From: Bemisia tabaci
Lineage: Eukaryota; Arthropoda; Insecta; Hemiptera; Aleyrodidae
Direction of reading: 5' to 3'
Length of the DNA: 64,000 nt
NCBI RefSeq assembly: GCF_918797505.1
Contig: NC_092798.1
Span: 49,808,985 to 49,872,984 of the forward strand
Positions 47,581 to 58,867 of the stretch are shown one piece after another; the stretch's first letter is position 1; the number at the start of each line of letters is the position of its first letter. Under the pieces are notes generated by a model. That model was not told the DNA's origin, did no database searches, and was given only the letters and a program-made list of their open reading frames with translations. A program made the position numbers and the translations under genes.

Positions 47581-48112
47581 GGGGATGTTCAATTATTACG
47601 TAACGGACTTAGGAAGAGAGGGGCTTGAAGTAGATTTACGGTGCGTTACAAGGGGGGATGGGGGGGGGGGTCAAGCTCAGCGTCACGTAAAAAATCCGAA
47701 CCGCGGGAAAAAAGAAACTTTGAAAAAAAAACGTGCAAAAAATTGAAAATCCCGCCCTCCCGAATAAATCTTTCTGAACGAAATTTTCCTTTTTTTATTT
47801 CAATATTATTTTTGCAGTGTGAGTAACTTATTCAATACTAGAGTACACTTTCCCGATAAAAATATTAATGAAACAAATCTAATCATGTATTTTTGTTGAT
47901 CTCTTCATGCCGTGTTTCAGCGAAATATCTCAAAAGAAAACCCGAATATTTTTCAAGCTGTTTTCTAAATTGTTTTTGAATTGGGGGGAGGGTCAGGCCA
48001 GCGTTACGTAATTCAAATGGGGGGTTGTATGGCTTTGTTACAGGTGCGTATCAAGAGGGGAGGGGGTGAAAAAAATCGATTAAAGTGCGTTACGTAATAC
48101 TTGAACGGCCCC
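47581..48112. mobile_element. 532-bp TTA-flanked nonautonomous DNA element
   Basis: Left end GGGGATGTTCAATTATTACG and right end CGTAATACTTGAACGGCCCC are inverted and flanked by TTA on both sides (47578-47580, 48113-48115). A second inner pair of GCGT(C/T)ACGTAA motifs occurs (47690 and 48003). A 3-bp TTA target fits PIF/Harbinger-like elements. No transposase frame. Confidence 0.7.
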
Positions 48113-49122
48113 TTAGATGCCAAACTGGGGTCAAATCGACCCGCGACTTTCTAAGAACACGTGCCTCGCGGATTGCATGGGTCCGGCACATACGAGCTTA
48201 CTATACAGGTCTAAACGTACATCATAAAAGAAAGAGTAGGGCGTCAAATTGAAAGAAAGAAAAAACATCAGGGTCTAAAAATTCGAGAGACGCATAGAGC
48301 GGAGTTCACGCCTCGCACCATCGCGCCTACAATTTTGCAGATGCAACCCGGACATCCATCACGTACGAATAGTTGTATCTATGCGCCGTCATCGACGCGT
48401 GTCAATTCCTTTGCTCTGTTTCCTATTGTTGTGTTTTTTTCCGAGTATCTGATTTGCAGTGATACTTAAACGGCTATGTGGTCAACAGGGCCGAAAATAG
48501 GGGGCTCGTTTTCTAACTTTTCTAAAATTTTGCTAGATTTACATTCCCCCCACACACACACACACACACAAAAAATAAAACACGTGGAACTGGAGAGCTT
48601 TGGTTTGGATCCAAAAACATCGCTACGAACTGCAAGAGAACACGGACAGCTGTCCCTAATAAAGTTCATCTAATTGTTATGTCCTCATGAAGTTTGGCTT
48701 ACAATCTGCACTCGATCCGACACAAACATTAAGGAAAACGCAGCGGAGTCGATTCAAAAATAAAACAGAGCTCCTCATGCCAAATTAGGAGAAAATACAA
48801 TCCTCGTGTAATGAGGGGGATTTACCGAAAGTCCGACTGCAATTACCAAGGAAATAAACGATTAGAGGACTTACAAGAACTATTCGCGAATCGCGGAGCT
48901 CCGCTATGAAACTGGAGAAAAGATTCGAACTCGCGCTCAGATAGCTACTCCAGTGGCTCGAATAATAAAAGACGCTTCCAAACCTATTATTTTACTCGAC
49001 TAAAGCTTCTTCGACAATTTCTGCCCGTCGTTTTTTCCGGGGTCTTCTTGCAGTGGGCAAAAAACGCTTCGTGTCTCCACCGATTTTATTTCAGATACTT
49101 CCGTGAGGACCCGACAGTATCT

Positions 49123-49375
49123 CTGCCGTGCTAAGGAGGAACGCCGTATGAACATTCGAGAGTTGCCAAATTTCCGTCGATAAAATGTTTATTTTGGAGG
49201 GGTCTTATAAATATTTTTCCTTTAAATGTGCAGAATCTTTCGGTAAAATTGTGAACTAAATTATCTGAAAAATTGGGAGGAAAAAATTCAAGTATTTACC
49301 AGGAAATTCGCGTTTTATCAAACAAAATTTGGCAACGCCTGAAGGTTCATACGGCGTTTTTCCTCAGCACGGCAG
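49123..49375. mobile_element. CTGCCGTGC-family foldback MITE
   Basis: Left CTGCCGTGCTAAGGAGGAAC and right TTTTTCCTCAGCACGGCAG, with AGTATCT repeated exactly on both flanks (49116-49122 and 49376-49382). The best-preserved copy. Confidence 0.85.
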
Positions 49376-50697
49376 AGTATCTATTCCTTCGGTTGCGGCT
49401 AAAGGCGTTACGCAGCAAAACTGCTCCAGAATCCCACTCATTTTTTGGGGTTTTTGTGTCACTAGGAAATAATGAGCTTGCTCAGTAATTTGAATGCTTG
49501 AAAAGTAAGAGGTGCACATAGTTTACGGGAATTTTCCCCGATTTAGGGGCGATATTAACTCACAAAATACAAATTCAAGGTTGCGTATTTTTACCTTTTA
49601 TTTAACGCACGTTATCGAGAAAGAAAAGATGGTGTCTGATAAAATGGGGTCTACTACTGTTACACTTTTGATTGCGTGACTCCTTTATTTTGCGCTCTAT
49701 ACGCAAAAAAATAATCGGTGCTGATGACAGAACCTTCTGTTCATAGGGCTCCTGCACTTTTTTGTCATACTCACAGAACTTTCCTGTCGAGGGAACAGAA
49801 CTTTGGTCGTGAGGACAGAGTACTTTGTCCTCTAAACGGAAACTTCTGTAACAAAGAAATTGCAGGAGCCCGATGTCACAGGGCCTATGAACAGAGCCTA
49901 TTTATTTTCAGTGTATGATCAGAGCAGTCTTTATCAATTTAGGAATTTTACAGATGTTGTGGGAGAGCAACCCAACGACAACACATTTCACAAAAAGCGT
50001 GCTGAAAGTCAAAGCGCCTTCAATTTTTCTCGTATGCAACTCAGGCAGCATCGAAGGAAGAATAGTTGTATTAAGGCGTTGCTGGCAAATCCGCTCTGAT
50101 CACAACTTCCGTACGATCCAATGCGCGTTCTTGAAGCATATGAACACTTTTTCTTTGCACAGTGTTGATGGAGACGTCCTATTAAAATTACTACGTCTCA
50201 TATTCGGTTTTTATTCTGCCCCTCTTTTCGCAAAAAACAATATTTATCTAAACAAAAAGGCACTAATGATACATGCCGCCGGTATCAATGCACGAGTGCA
50301 TGGATGCCTTATAAATGCGTATTTCAACTGGTCTATGGTTTTAAAAAAGGAGCTACTATTTCTACCTCATTCAAGAAACAGCAAATAGGCCCTTCTAAAT
50401 GCGCTATCATTAAGGAGGCAGAAATAGTATTCGCTCATTGCAAAATTTTGTTCGATTGCAACGTTTAAAAAAACTTCGGAGATGTTTTATTTTGCTCAAG
50501 AAAAACTAGTCATAATGTTCCTTTGCAATTTTGTGTGATTTGTTTTTATTAAAGGAGGAAATTCACCAAAACAATTCGATTCAAACCATCGGTTGGTTCT
50601 CCTTTAAAGTCATATAACACGAACGGAGATTTATGACTTCCCGATCTAAGCTACCTACTTTTCATCTTCAGCCGCCGACATCGAGGAAATAGTGAAA

Positions 50698-51009
50698 CAC
50701 TGAAAAAAATGTTTGAGCTATTATATTGAATTAAAGCATCGTTTCTTTGCAACGGAATTTGTTCTTTGTTTTCGTTGAATCCGTGAAAATTTAACTCAAC
50801 ATCAGTTACTTTAGTTAAAAAAGCTTCAATTCGGTATCGTTAAGTTTAAGTTAAAAAATAGATAACTAAAACAACGTTTTTTTAACTAAAACAACTGAAT
50901 GCAAGTAAAATTCGCACGGATTTAACTTTCTAAATAAAACCAATTTTTTTCGACAAGAAGCGACGCTTTAGGTCAGAATAATATCTCAAGAAAATGTTTT
51001 TTTTTAGTG
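50698..51009. mobile_element. CACTG-ended foldback MITE
   Basis: Starts CACTGAAAAAAATGTTTGAG and ends GTTTTTTTTTTAGTG, flanked by AA. CGACGCTTTAGGTCAGAATA on the right pairs with the left arm. Related to 1159-1436. Confidence 0.75.
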
Positions 51010-51068
51010 AACGCTTTGCAAAAAATTGTAAAATTGCCTGAAGAAGAGGCCCTTAAGAAAACACCCTT

Positions 51069-51283
51069 CACTGAAAAAAAAAGTAGCTTGGATCAAGCAT
51101 GATGATTCTTGAATTTGCCGCCAAGAATTTTTTTTATCTTGCTATAAACTGACTTTTTCTTGATACAAAACAAATAATGCTAGGGTTAAGCAAAAAAATA
51201 GCTCATATTAACCAGGAAAATTCTTGATTTAAGAAGAAATACCTCTTGGCGGCAAATTCAAGATTCTTTTTTTTTTTTCAGTG
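51069..51283. mobile_element. CACTG-ended foldback MITE
   Basis: Starts CACTGAAAAAAAAAGTAGCT and ends TTTTTTTTTTTTCAGTG, flanked by TT. The stem includes TTCTTGAATTTGCCGCCAAG and complement. It begins 60 bp after the end of a related-ended element. Confidence 0.82.
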
Positions 51284-51710
51284 TTGGAAGCTTTTATTGT
51301 CCTGAACAACGGCCTGTGCGATCGGACAGAAGGGCAAAGAAAAAATTCTCGTGAACTCGTAAGAGATGAAAGGCAGCCTTTTCTCACACCCGTCGGACAA
51401 CTTTCTTGCACCCGCACAAATTTAAATGCAAATGCCCGACCCAAGGAAAAGCTGTAAAACGGCACAGTTTTCGCCCCTCCCGGAATAATCTCGACCGATG
51501 TTATGCAAAACCGGACGCGCCGCCTTTTTATGACGTTTCACGAAAATTCGAACCTTACAATGAAACCGCGAATCCAATCTGAAACCGGAGGTTATGCGCA
51601 TTATTTAGGTTACACAGATTGACTGGAGACATTAAAACGGCAAAGGTGCGTACTACGTTTCGGGACGAATGGCCCATAAAGGCCGCAAAGGCTATCGACC
51701 GACTCAGCAA

Positions 51711-51966
51711 ATCGTCACCTTCCAGCCAAAGTATCACAAGCGCCATGCGACGCTTCGAAATTTCCACCGCCATTTTATTTTTTCACAAGGAAATTGCTGG
51801 TTGAATCTATTTGAAAATTTCTCTGAATTTTATCGGCAGCGCAAAGAAAATTCTGTGAAATTTTCGGACAGCTTCGTTGAATAGTTTCTCTGTAAAAAAA
51901 TAAAATGGCGGCGGAAATTTTGAAACGTCGCATGGCGCTTGTGTAACTTTGGCCGAAAGATGATGA
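51711..51966. mobile_element. Foldback element (CAAGCGCCATGCGACG family)
   Basis: Left TCACAAGCGCCATGCGACGC and right GTCGCATGGCGCTTGTG are inverted. ATTCTGTGAAATTTTCGGAC lies near the centre. A truncated relative is at 59302-59505. Open frames here follow the palindrome. Confidence 0.75.
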
Positions 51967-53335
51967 AATGTCCCTCGAACTCCCAAACGTGGGCCGCGAA
52001 AATATTTTGAATCGAATGTCTCGAATCTGTGAACAATGAACAATTCTGTTACGATAAGGCAGAAAAGCTGTGACCAATCTAATGTTGCCGAATACACTCC
52101 GATAAGAATTTATGCGAGAGGAGTTTATGGATCGAGTTCGATACATCGAATAGGCGTTCTATCGCTGATATAGCATCGATATCGATTGGCTCACATGTAA
52201 ACATAGCCTTAAAAGTCAATCGAGTAATGTATGGGAACGGATTTTTGTGATTGACCTTTTATTTTTATGAGTACCATATGACAATGAAAAGTGAAGTTCT
52301 TCGGATTTTCCTCTTTTTCAGTTTTTCTAACTTACACTCTGAAATTTTTGTTTGGGGATATTTTCTATTGTTTTGAACCAAACGACAGATTGAATCACTA
52401 TCGAATACGTTCTATTGCGTTGTATGAAAGAAAACGATGTTCTCATTATTTATTTATAATATGAGATATTGGGGAAGAGTATATTTGAACATAATGACTT
52501 CACCACTCTGGAATTGCCGATTAGAATACACTCATGTTAATTGGCAGATTGAACCATTCTGTGATGAATTATGAAATAAATTGTTAAATCTGGAAATCCA
52601 GGATATCCTCTTGTTTAGCTCTCTCATGTGTACTCTTCCTTGTTTGAAATTCATCACAGACGTCTGAAATTGCTCCATCAAATCAAGTTTCTTTCAAAAC
52701 ACTAATGAATATTTCAATTATTGTAATCTTCCGTCACATTCTTACGGCGCAATGATACAACTATTTGAACTCTCCGGAATGCGTGAGGTATCACGCCGCA
52801 TTTGAAGGCGTTTTCAAAACAGCCAAGTTTTGATATCAGGATTGTAGTTTCGCAAGAAATTGGAGCTCAAAATTAATAGAATGACTGATTTTACGAGCTA
52901 ATGCAACTCAATAAATTTGTGTTTAATTTGACGGAAGCGTTAGAAAACAGTTCGGTCAGAAATTTAAATCAACCTACGGTCCATTATACAGTTCATATTA
53001 TTTTGTTTTGTTCCGTACCACTTGTTTATTTTTAATCCTCGTAAAAAAACCACCCATTTGCTGTATTTTCCCAATTTCAATCTTTTCTGTAGGCCACATT
53101 AATTTGCCGAAAAGTGCCTCTGGAAAATAAAAAAAAGAAAATTCACAAGTTTTTTGAAAAGTTGGTATCTAATCTGAAAAACTGGCAACGTCCAAATATT
53201 TAAATAGTGCGGTGTTTTCCTTATAGCCACGGTAAGATTATTCTCCATACTTGAATCTTTTATTGGTTTGGAGTGAAGAAGTATGACAACATTTGGAGAA
53301 TCGCTAGAAGTACCATTGATTTCTGTGGATCAGTC

Positions 53336-53463
53336 GAACTTCATTTTGCAATTAGTAACCACAATCTCTGGCTTATTTGTAAAAACACGTATGTGCATGA
53401 GGAAACTAATGGTACATACGTTGTATCTAAACTGAGTTCCTAATTGCAACATTCAGTCCAATT
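53336..53463. mobile_element. ATTTTGCAATT-family foldback MITE
   Basis: Left GAACTTCATTTTGCAATTAG and right CTAATTGCAACATTCAGTCC are inverted. The centre has CACGTATGTGCAT. It lies 43 bp downstream of the Ig exon donor at 53506. Confidence 0.7.
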
Positions 53464-53505
53464 ACCAGTATGCCGACCCATTTGACTGCAGATTATATTA
53501 CTTAC

Positions 53506-53636
53506 CCCATGAAACCACGTGATTCGGTCAGGAGGAGGATTAGAATGCACCTCACAAGTAAACTGAACACCACTTCCTTCTTGTAACTGGTCCAAAGGAA
53601 CATCTGATCCCACAGATACGGAGACGGTTGGAGCAT
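53506..53636 (-). CDS. Sidestep-family receptor, first half of an Ig domain
   Basis: Minus-strand exon of 131 bp. Acceptor TTTCTTAG is just above 53636, donor GTAAGT just below 53506; it enters in phase 1 and leaves in phase 0. The split codon from the exon upstream gives Tyr (YAPTVSVSVGSDVPL). It then reads DQLQEGSGVQFTCEVHSNPP and PDRITWFHG: strands A to C of an Ig domain with the first core cysteine and the tryptophan, in the pattern EG-x-x-V-x-F-x-C-(8)-NPP-(3)-I-T-W-F-H that I associate with Sidestep receptors. The second half of the domain is the exon at 44066-44204. The interdomain junction at Y-A-P also matches the family. Confidence 0.85.
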
Positions 53637-54070
53637 CTAAGAAAAAAATCGGAAAAAAAGCATTTAAAAATCATCATTGTATAAAGTATTGGTTATTGAT
53701 GTTTAAATTTGACTAAGATGTTCAAAAATGGCTATTTTCTGTTGATCCTTTAAGTCTTTGATAATGCCTTACCGTCAGGAAACGGATATATAAAGTTTTA
53801 AAATTGACTCATTTAACTGTAGATTGACTGTTGCAAAATAGGAACCAAATTTTAATTTTACCGAATACTTTTGGACGCTCTTGTTTTTTTTGTCTCTCTC
53901 TTAAAAAAAACCTAGAAGTTAATATTATAATCGTCATCATCATCACATCAATTACAATTACAGAACTATGTTTGCACTTATATTGTTTCCGGTATTTTAA
54001 AATTTGCACTCATGTTTGATTTTTCCAGGAGACTAATACTTCCTAATATCTGTGAAAAACATTTATGAAA

Positions 54071-54229
54071 CAGACTACATTTTTCAATTCGGAATTACAA
54101 TTTCTGGCTCGGTTATAATTCTGATACAATTTCAGAAACAAAGCGTGTTCTAATAGGTTCCCCACGCACATACGTGTTTTTACGGATGAGCCAGAAATTG
54201 TAGTTATCCTAATTGCGAAATAAAGTACA
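54071..54229. mobile_element. ATTTTGCAATT-family foldback MITE
   Basis: Left ATTCGGAATTACAATTTCTG and right CCAGAAATTGTAGTTATCCT are inverted. CACATACGTGTTTTTACGG lies inside. Confidence 0.7.
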
Positions 54230-54415
54230 AATATTCTTGAAATGACGTGGATATCGCAATCACATCATGTTCTTGTACGAACAGCACTCGATTGCATTTT
54301 AAGAAATTAAAAAAATATTAGATAAGAAATGTACAACATCAAAGACCATACTACACTCAGTATGAGTTCAAACCATACGACTCAGTACGCCATTGCAAGA
54401 ATATTTGGACTTCAT

Positions 54416-54545
54416 TTTGCAGTTAGGAACTACAATTTCTGGCTCATCCGTAAAAACGCGTATGTGCGTAGGGAACCTAATGGCACATACGTTGTTTTTT
54501 GAACTGAATCAGAAATTGTAATCCCGAATTGCAAAATGTAGTCTG
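54416..54545. mobile_element. ATTTTGCAATT-family foldback MITE
   Basis: Left GGACTTCATTTTGCAGTTAG and right CCGAATTGCAAAATGTAGTC. The interior AAAACGCGTATGTGCGTAGG and CACATACGTTG. Third copy of the family within 1.3 kb. Confidence 0.75.
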
Positions 54546-55480
54546 TTTTATGAAATAAATGTTTTTCGAAGTCCGTGCGCCCTGAGTGCGAACCGTAAGA
54601 ATTTCCTACTTTCATCATCGACATAATCGAGGAGCAAGGAAACTCAACTCGAGAATAATTCCGGAATCCTCACCAATCACGCGGAGCCCGCGAGGAGAAC
54701 ACTAAATCTTTTTAACCGTTTCGACACGTTTTTAAAGTAACTGCTTTTATGATCTAACTTTTAATAAAATCTCGAGATGAGACTCGAGTGCAATATAAGA
54801 GTGTTTCGAGGCGATAATTTCACAGTCTCCAGCCAGAAACAATCGCCGCCCCCCGCTCGCTTCATTTTTATGGAAATTCCCAGCCGGGAAGTAGCATTAA
54901 GTGCATATGGCCGGATCCACGCTGAAACCCCATAAGTCGAATTCCACACGAGCCGCGAACCCCATAACCATGCCTATATTTTGGGGCTCATCGGATGATG
55001 CGACATGCGTGGTTTTATCATTCGCCGATTCATATGGCTCGGTCCTCGCTCAGTAAACGGCTCCGGCCTTTCAACGGGTATTACTAATGACGTGTTTTTA
55101 ATATTTTTAGAAGATGCAAACACTGCCCTCCTAAGTCCGAACCGCGTGGATCCGATACGGAACCCGGTGGAGATGTGAGGTTTGTGCCTGGCGTGGTTGA
55201 ACAGCTGACCCAACTCCTCTTCAAAATGTTAAGTCGGAGTAGCGCTAAAAGCGTCTGAAGTATTTGCTTTCAACTTTGGTGCTCGTACCTCGGGGTTGTG
55301 CTTCTCATCAATTGAGGAGATAAAATTAATTGGATAAAACAAATTCTTGGAGAAACGAAATCTTCACTGGTTCGCGTTTCTTTTTGTTGGTGGGTTTAAA
55401 TGTTTCTGATTGAGGTATGTGCAGAGCGAGGGGATCAAGTTTACGGGGGTTGGCGTTTTTTTCAGCAGTTTCATGAAAAT

Positions 55481-56220
55481 GAGGTAAAGGTAACTCCCTT
55501 TAACCAGTGAATCTTTTTATCCTCGGAGAAATATCAAGCTTCATCAGTTCAAAATGGAATATTCATTTAAGATGAAGTATGCTTGAAAAATCCTTTAGTT
55601 GGTTTAGGTAACTATGTTAACGCTCCCTCAGACATCTTCCAGTTGCAATATCATTCAAAGTTCTAAAAAATAATTTTAGTAATTGTTAGAGAGAAATGTT
55701 TTCTCTCCCGATATGGAAAATTCTAAGAGAAATCTGGGGAATTCTGGTTGGAGAAAATAACCGAAGTTGTCCTAAATGAATATTTGTGCTGCTGAATTGG
55801 GCCAAATGGTCCTTTAGGTGAAAAAAAAATGAATAACTAGTTGGGGCTTCGTAGAGGAATTTATTCATCCCTAGGCACAAACTAGTTGCCCAGGAGAGGA
55901 AACATTTCTCTCCTTTACATCGAGTAGTTACATATTTTCGATAGAATTGTTTTCTCGCCCGAGCAACTAGTTGGTGCTTAGGAGAGGAATGTATCTGTTC
56001 CGAAGCACAAAAATTACTAAAATCCTTGTTTTGGCACTTCGAATGATATTGCAAGTGGAAGATGTCTGAGGGAACGTTAATATGGTAAGCAACTACAGGA
56101 TCTTTCAAGCACGCTTCACCTTAAATGAATATTCCATCTTGAACTGATGGAGCTTGATATTTCTCCAAGGATAAAAACATTCACCCAGATTTACTGGTTG
56201 AGGAGACTTACCTTCACCTC
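55481..56220. repeat. 740-bp foldback repeat, ~200-bp arms
   Basis: Left GAGGTAAAGGTAACTCCCTT is mirrored by AGGAGACTTACCTTCACCTC; further in, CAGTTCAAAATGGAATATTC and TTAACGCTCCCTCAGACATC are mirrored by GAATATTCCATCTTGAACTG and GATGTCTGAGGGAACGTTAA. The centre has ACTAGTTGGGGCTTCGTAGA-like words in both orientations. Confidence 0.85.
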
Positions 56221-56774
56221 AATTTCGAATACTGAAGGATAATGTAAAAAAAGGAAGTCTAAAGGAGCATCTTGAAAATTAGGCCTTAGAACATTAGTTG
56301 GTTTATTAAAAAAGAAAACAATTGCGGTATATCCCTGCAGAGAATGCGAAATGAACATGTTGCAAATGACGTGATCTTCTAAACATGATTTAGAGTAAAT
56401 GTCAAAATCAGTGTAAAAGTATATTCAGAAGAACAATCAAGCATTTAAAATATTTTTCTTGCCAGACTTTGAGATTTGAACATTCAATTTTTGCTTCGTA
56501 TACGCATTTTTTGTTATTGAACTCGAGGTTTTTTTTTAAAAAGATCAAACATTTCTCCAAGCCATTTTATTCTTACCCAAGTTCAAAAACCATTTTTCAA
56601 AGGTTTGAAAAAAAAAAGAATATTACGTGAAAAGCATAAGTACAAAAATAAAATAGAGACGACGGAGTTCTTGTCTCCAGAAATGTTAAAGAATGAAAAT
56701 TACGAAATAGTTACGACAAAGCTGTCAACTAAGACGTTTTATTCGCGCACGGATTGGTTCATGAAATGACTTAC

Positions 56775-56919
56775 AGGCAACGCGTAAAATTGTTTTCGCT
56801 TCGATGACAGCTCCTGGATATTTCGGATTCTCGGCCTTGCAAACGAGCTCCTTACCATCGTCGTCTACCTCGGGACGAAAGGTTAATGTCCCCATCGTGC
56901 TATTGACGCCATCAGCTAC
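56775..56919 (-). CDS. Sidestep-family receptor, second half of an Ig domain
   Basis: Minus-strand exon of 145 bp. Acceptor TTTATTACAG is just above 56919, donor GTAAGT just below 56775; it starts in phase 0 and ends in phase 1. It encodes 48 residues: VADGVNSTMGTLTFRPEVDD then DGKELVCKAENPKYPGAVIE and AKTILRVA. The pattern T-L-T-F-x-P-x-x-x-D-D-G-x-x-L-x-C-x-A-E-N-P is a strong marker of the second Ig domain in Sidestep receptors. It carries the domain's second core cysteine and a potential N-glycosylation site (NST). It joins in frame to 61560-61711 (first half) and to 53506-53636 (next domain). Confidence 0.87.
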
Positions 56920-57336
56920 CTGTAATAAACATTACATTCTAAATTATTGATTGTGGAATATAATCAAAGTCGTCCTAAATGAATATGTGGACCGCGTTAA
57001 ACAGAAAATAACCGAGAAAAACAAGGTAATAAGTGGGATCACTTATCATTAACATACGCAAGAGCGTAGCCCGGGAGATCCTCCAAGATGGCTCACTCGG
57101 TGCCCATAAAACCCGCTGTATTTACCGCGAAGCTCGAGAAAAACCAAAACGCCTGCATTTTTGTAGGTATGCAATACACACATCCGGAAAGCACGAATAG
57201 TTGTATCAAAACTTGACAATCAAGATCTCGTCGTGTTTCTCAGCTCACCGACCGAGAAACTGACAAGAGTCCCTTGTTCTTTACATTATAAGAGTATATT
57301 TGGACGCGCGCGTTTTTTTAGTTAGAGTAGTTATAT

Positions 57337-57593
57337 TTGGACCGCGTTAGGCAGAAAGGAACCAAGCCACATCAGCTATGGCCAAATTTAATTGGGCAAT
57401 TTAATTTTATACATGAAAACGGTTGTGCGGATTTGTGTGCAAATTGCGGTGAATTATCTCCATAGAGCGAAGTAAATTCCCTAACATTTTCGATGGAACC
57501 CGCACAAAAATTCCCTCATAAAAAATCAAATTATGTTAAATATGGCAATAGCGGATGTGGCTTGATTTCTTTCTATTAAACGCGTTTCATTTG
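57337..57593. mobile_element. TTGGACCGCG-family foldback MITE
   Basis: Left TTTGGACCGCGTTAGGCAGA and right TTCTATTAAACGCGTTTCAT. GGAACCAAGCCACATCAGCT is mirrored by GCGGATGTGGCTTGATTTC. The right end is eroded. Confidence 0.75.
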
Positions 57594-57924
57594 TGCTGCG
57601 GAGTAGGGCAAAATGGTCCTTTAGGTGGAAAAAAAATGAACACACTAAGATAATATATGATCGTTTCTCTCACGGAAAATCGTAACTACATTTCAGTTTT
57701 GCCAGATTTTTCCGCGCAAATTGCACTCTTACCAGGAAAATTTTAAGAACTTCCAACTGAAAATTTCACCGATTTTCCCTATCTGATCTCATGCAATAAT
57801 CAGACAAATTCTCGTCGCAAATTACACAGGCTAATTCCCGTAAAAACTTGAATTGTTTAAGTCAATTTTGCAAACTTGGAAAGGAGTTACGTTCCTTTGT
57901 CCGAGAAAAGACGATTTGCTTGCA

Positions 57925-58328
57925 AATTGGATTACATTTTGCAAGAAGAAATCAATATCTCGTGTCTTCAATAAAAGTACATCTCTGCATAGGGAAACCA
58001 ATGGTATATATCGACGGTGAAACTACCAAACCACGTATCTCGGTTTGCGACGTCGCAGACTTCCTGTCATACTTTATTTTTTAAATGAAAAACTACTTAA
58101 CGTCTAGTCTTGAAAATTTCTGTGATTTTTCCTCTTTGTGCGGAGAAAATTCCGTGAAAATTTCAAGGAATGATATTGATTTGCAGGTCTATTTCAAAAA
58201 AATAAAATGTGAGCGTAGATTTTTAAACACCGCAAACGAGATACGTGGTTTGGTAGTTTCACCGTCGATATGTTGTTTCTAAAATGAGCCAGAAATAGTG
58301 GCTCCATGTTGCAAATTGTGGTCCAATT
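57925..58328. mobile_element. ATTTTGCAATT-family MITE split by another MITE
   Basis: Left half AATTGGATTACATTTTGCAA to AATGGTAT. Right half GTTGTTTCTAAAATGAGCC to GCAAATTGTGGTCCAATT. Without 58011-58268 the halves join as in the copy at 44656-44798. Confidence 0.75.
58011..58268. mobile_element. TCGACGG-family foldback MITE (TA target), nested
   Basis: Ends TCGACGGTGAAACTACCAAA and TTTGGTAGTTTCACCGTCGA, TA on both flanks. It is inserted inside an older foldback element. Confidence 0.87.
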
Positions 58329-58439
58329 GGTCGTTTCAGTAAATTTGACAATCTCGGAATGGAGCTACGTCATTCTCTCAAAAATCGAACGGTGACAGGA
58401 AATCAACGTTGCAAACCAAGATACGTCGTTTTGCACTTT

Positions 58440-58866
58440 CCCCAACCGCAGCTCGAACTCCTCCCCTTAAACGTGTCGGTTACATTCTGCGGGGAGAATC
58501 AAGTACGTGACTAACTCGAGGCTCCTGAGATCCAGATCGGTAGCCACTCCAGGTGAGCCCCGTGCCCGGGCCACCCCCTCTCAGGTGACAAAGACCCTCA
58601 CACACGTGGGCCGCGGGGGAGAAGGGGGGTGCGCGCGTGAGGGCGGAATATCAGCGGGAGAGATTCGGTATACTAATCCACTTAGCCGGAAGTTGGCCGA
58701 AGTTTTAGATAAATTAGAGGCACGAATTCCGAACGACACCAGACATCGCGAGGCGTTATTTACTCGGGAAGTTTGTCTGCTTAGCGCGTGACTCATTAGA
58801 GCGACGCTTGACTTGAGCAGTGTTTTGTCTTTATCCATAACCTCCCGGCTCGCGCGCTCACACACA
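58440..58866. other. GC-rich unique block in intron
   Basis: Free of recognised repeats and GC-richer than its surroundings; contains CACACACGTGGGCCGCGGGG near 58599 and a unique tail to 58860. Open frames on both strands (94 codons each) show no recognisable protein. Confidence 0.25.
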
Positions 58867-58867
58867 C

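Larger units (their letters stand above)
44205..53505 (-). other. 9.3-kb intron rich in MITEs
   Basis: Donor GTAAGT and acceptor TTACAG. Holds foldbacks at 44656-44798, 45688-45939, 46506-46755, 46760-47013, 47194-47294, 47333-47463, 47581-48112, 49123-49375, 50698-51009, 51069-51283, 51711-51966 and 53336-53463, a CA run near 48550, dispersed GCGCCTTCAATTTTT repeats (48320, 50010) and unique stretches. In 52000-53330 I see only diverged repeat scraps and AT-rich DNA. Confidence 0.7.
53637..56774 (-). other. 3.1-kb intron with foldbacks
   Basis: Holds two copies of the ATTTTGCAATT family (54071-54229 and 54416-54545), a unique GC-richer block (54640-55230) and a large foldback (55481-56220). 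Nothing coding was found. Confidence 0.75.
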
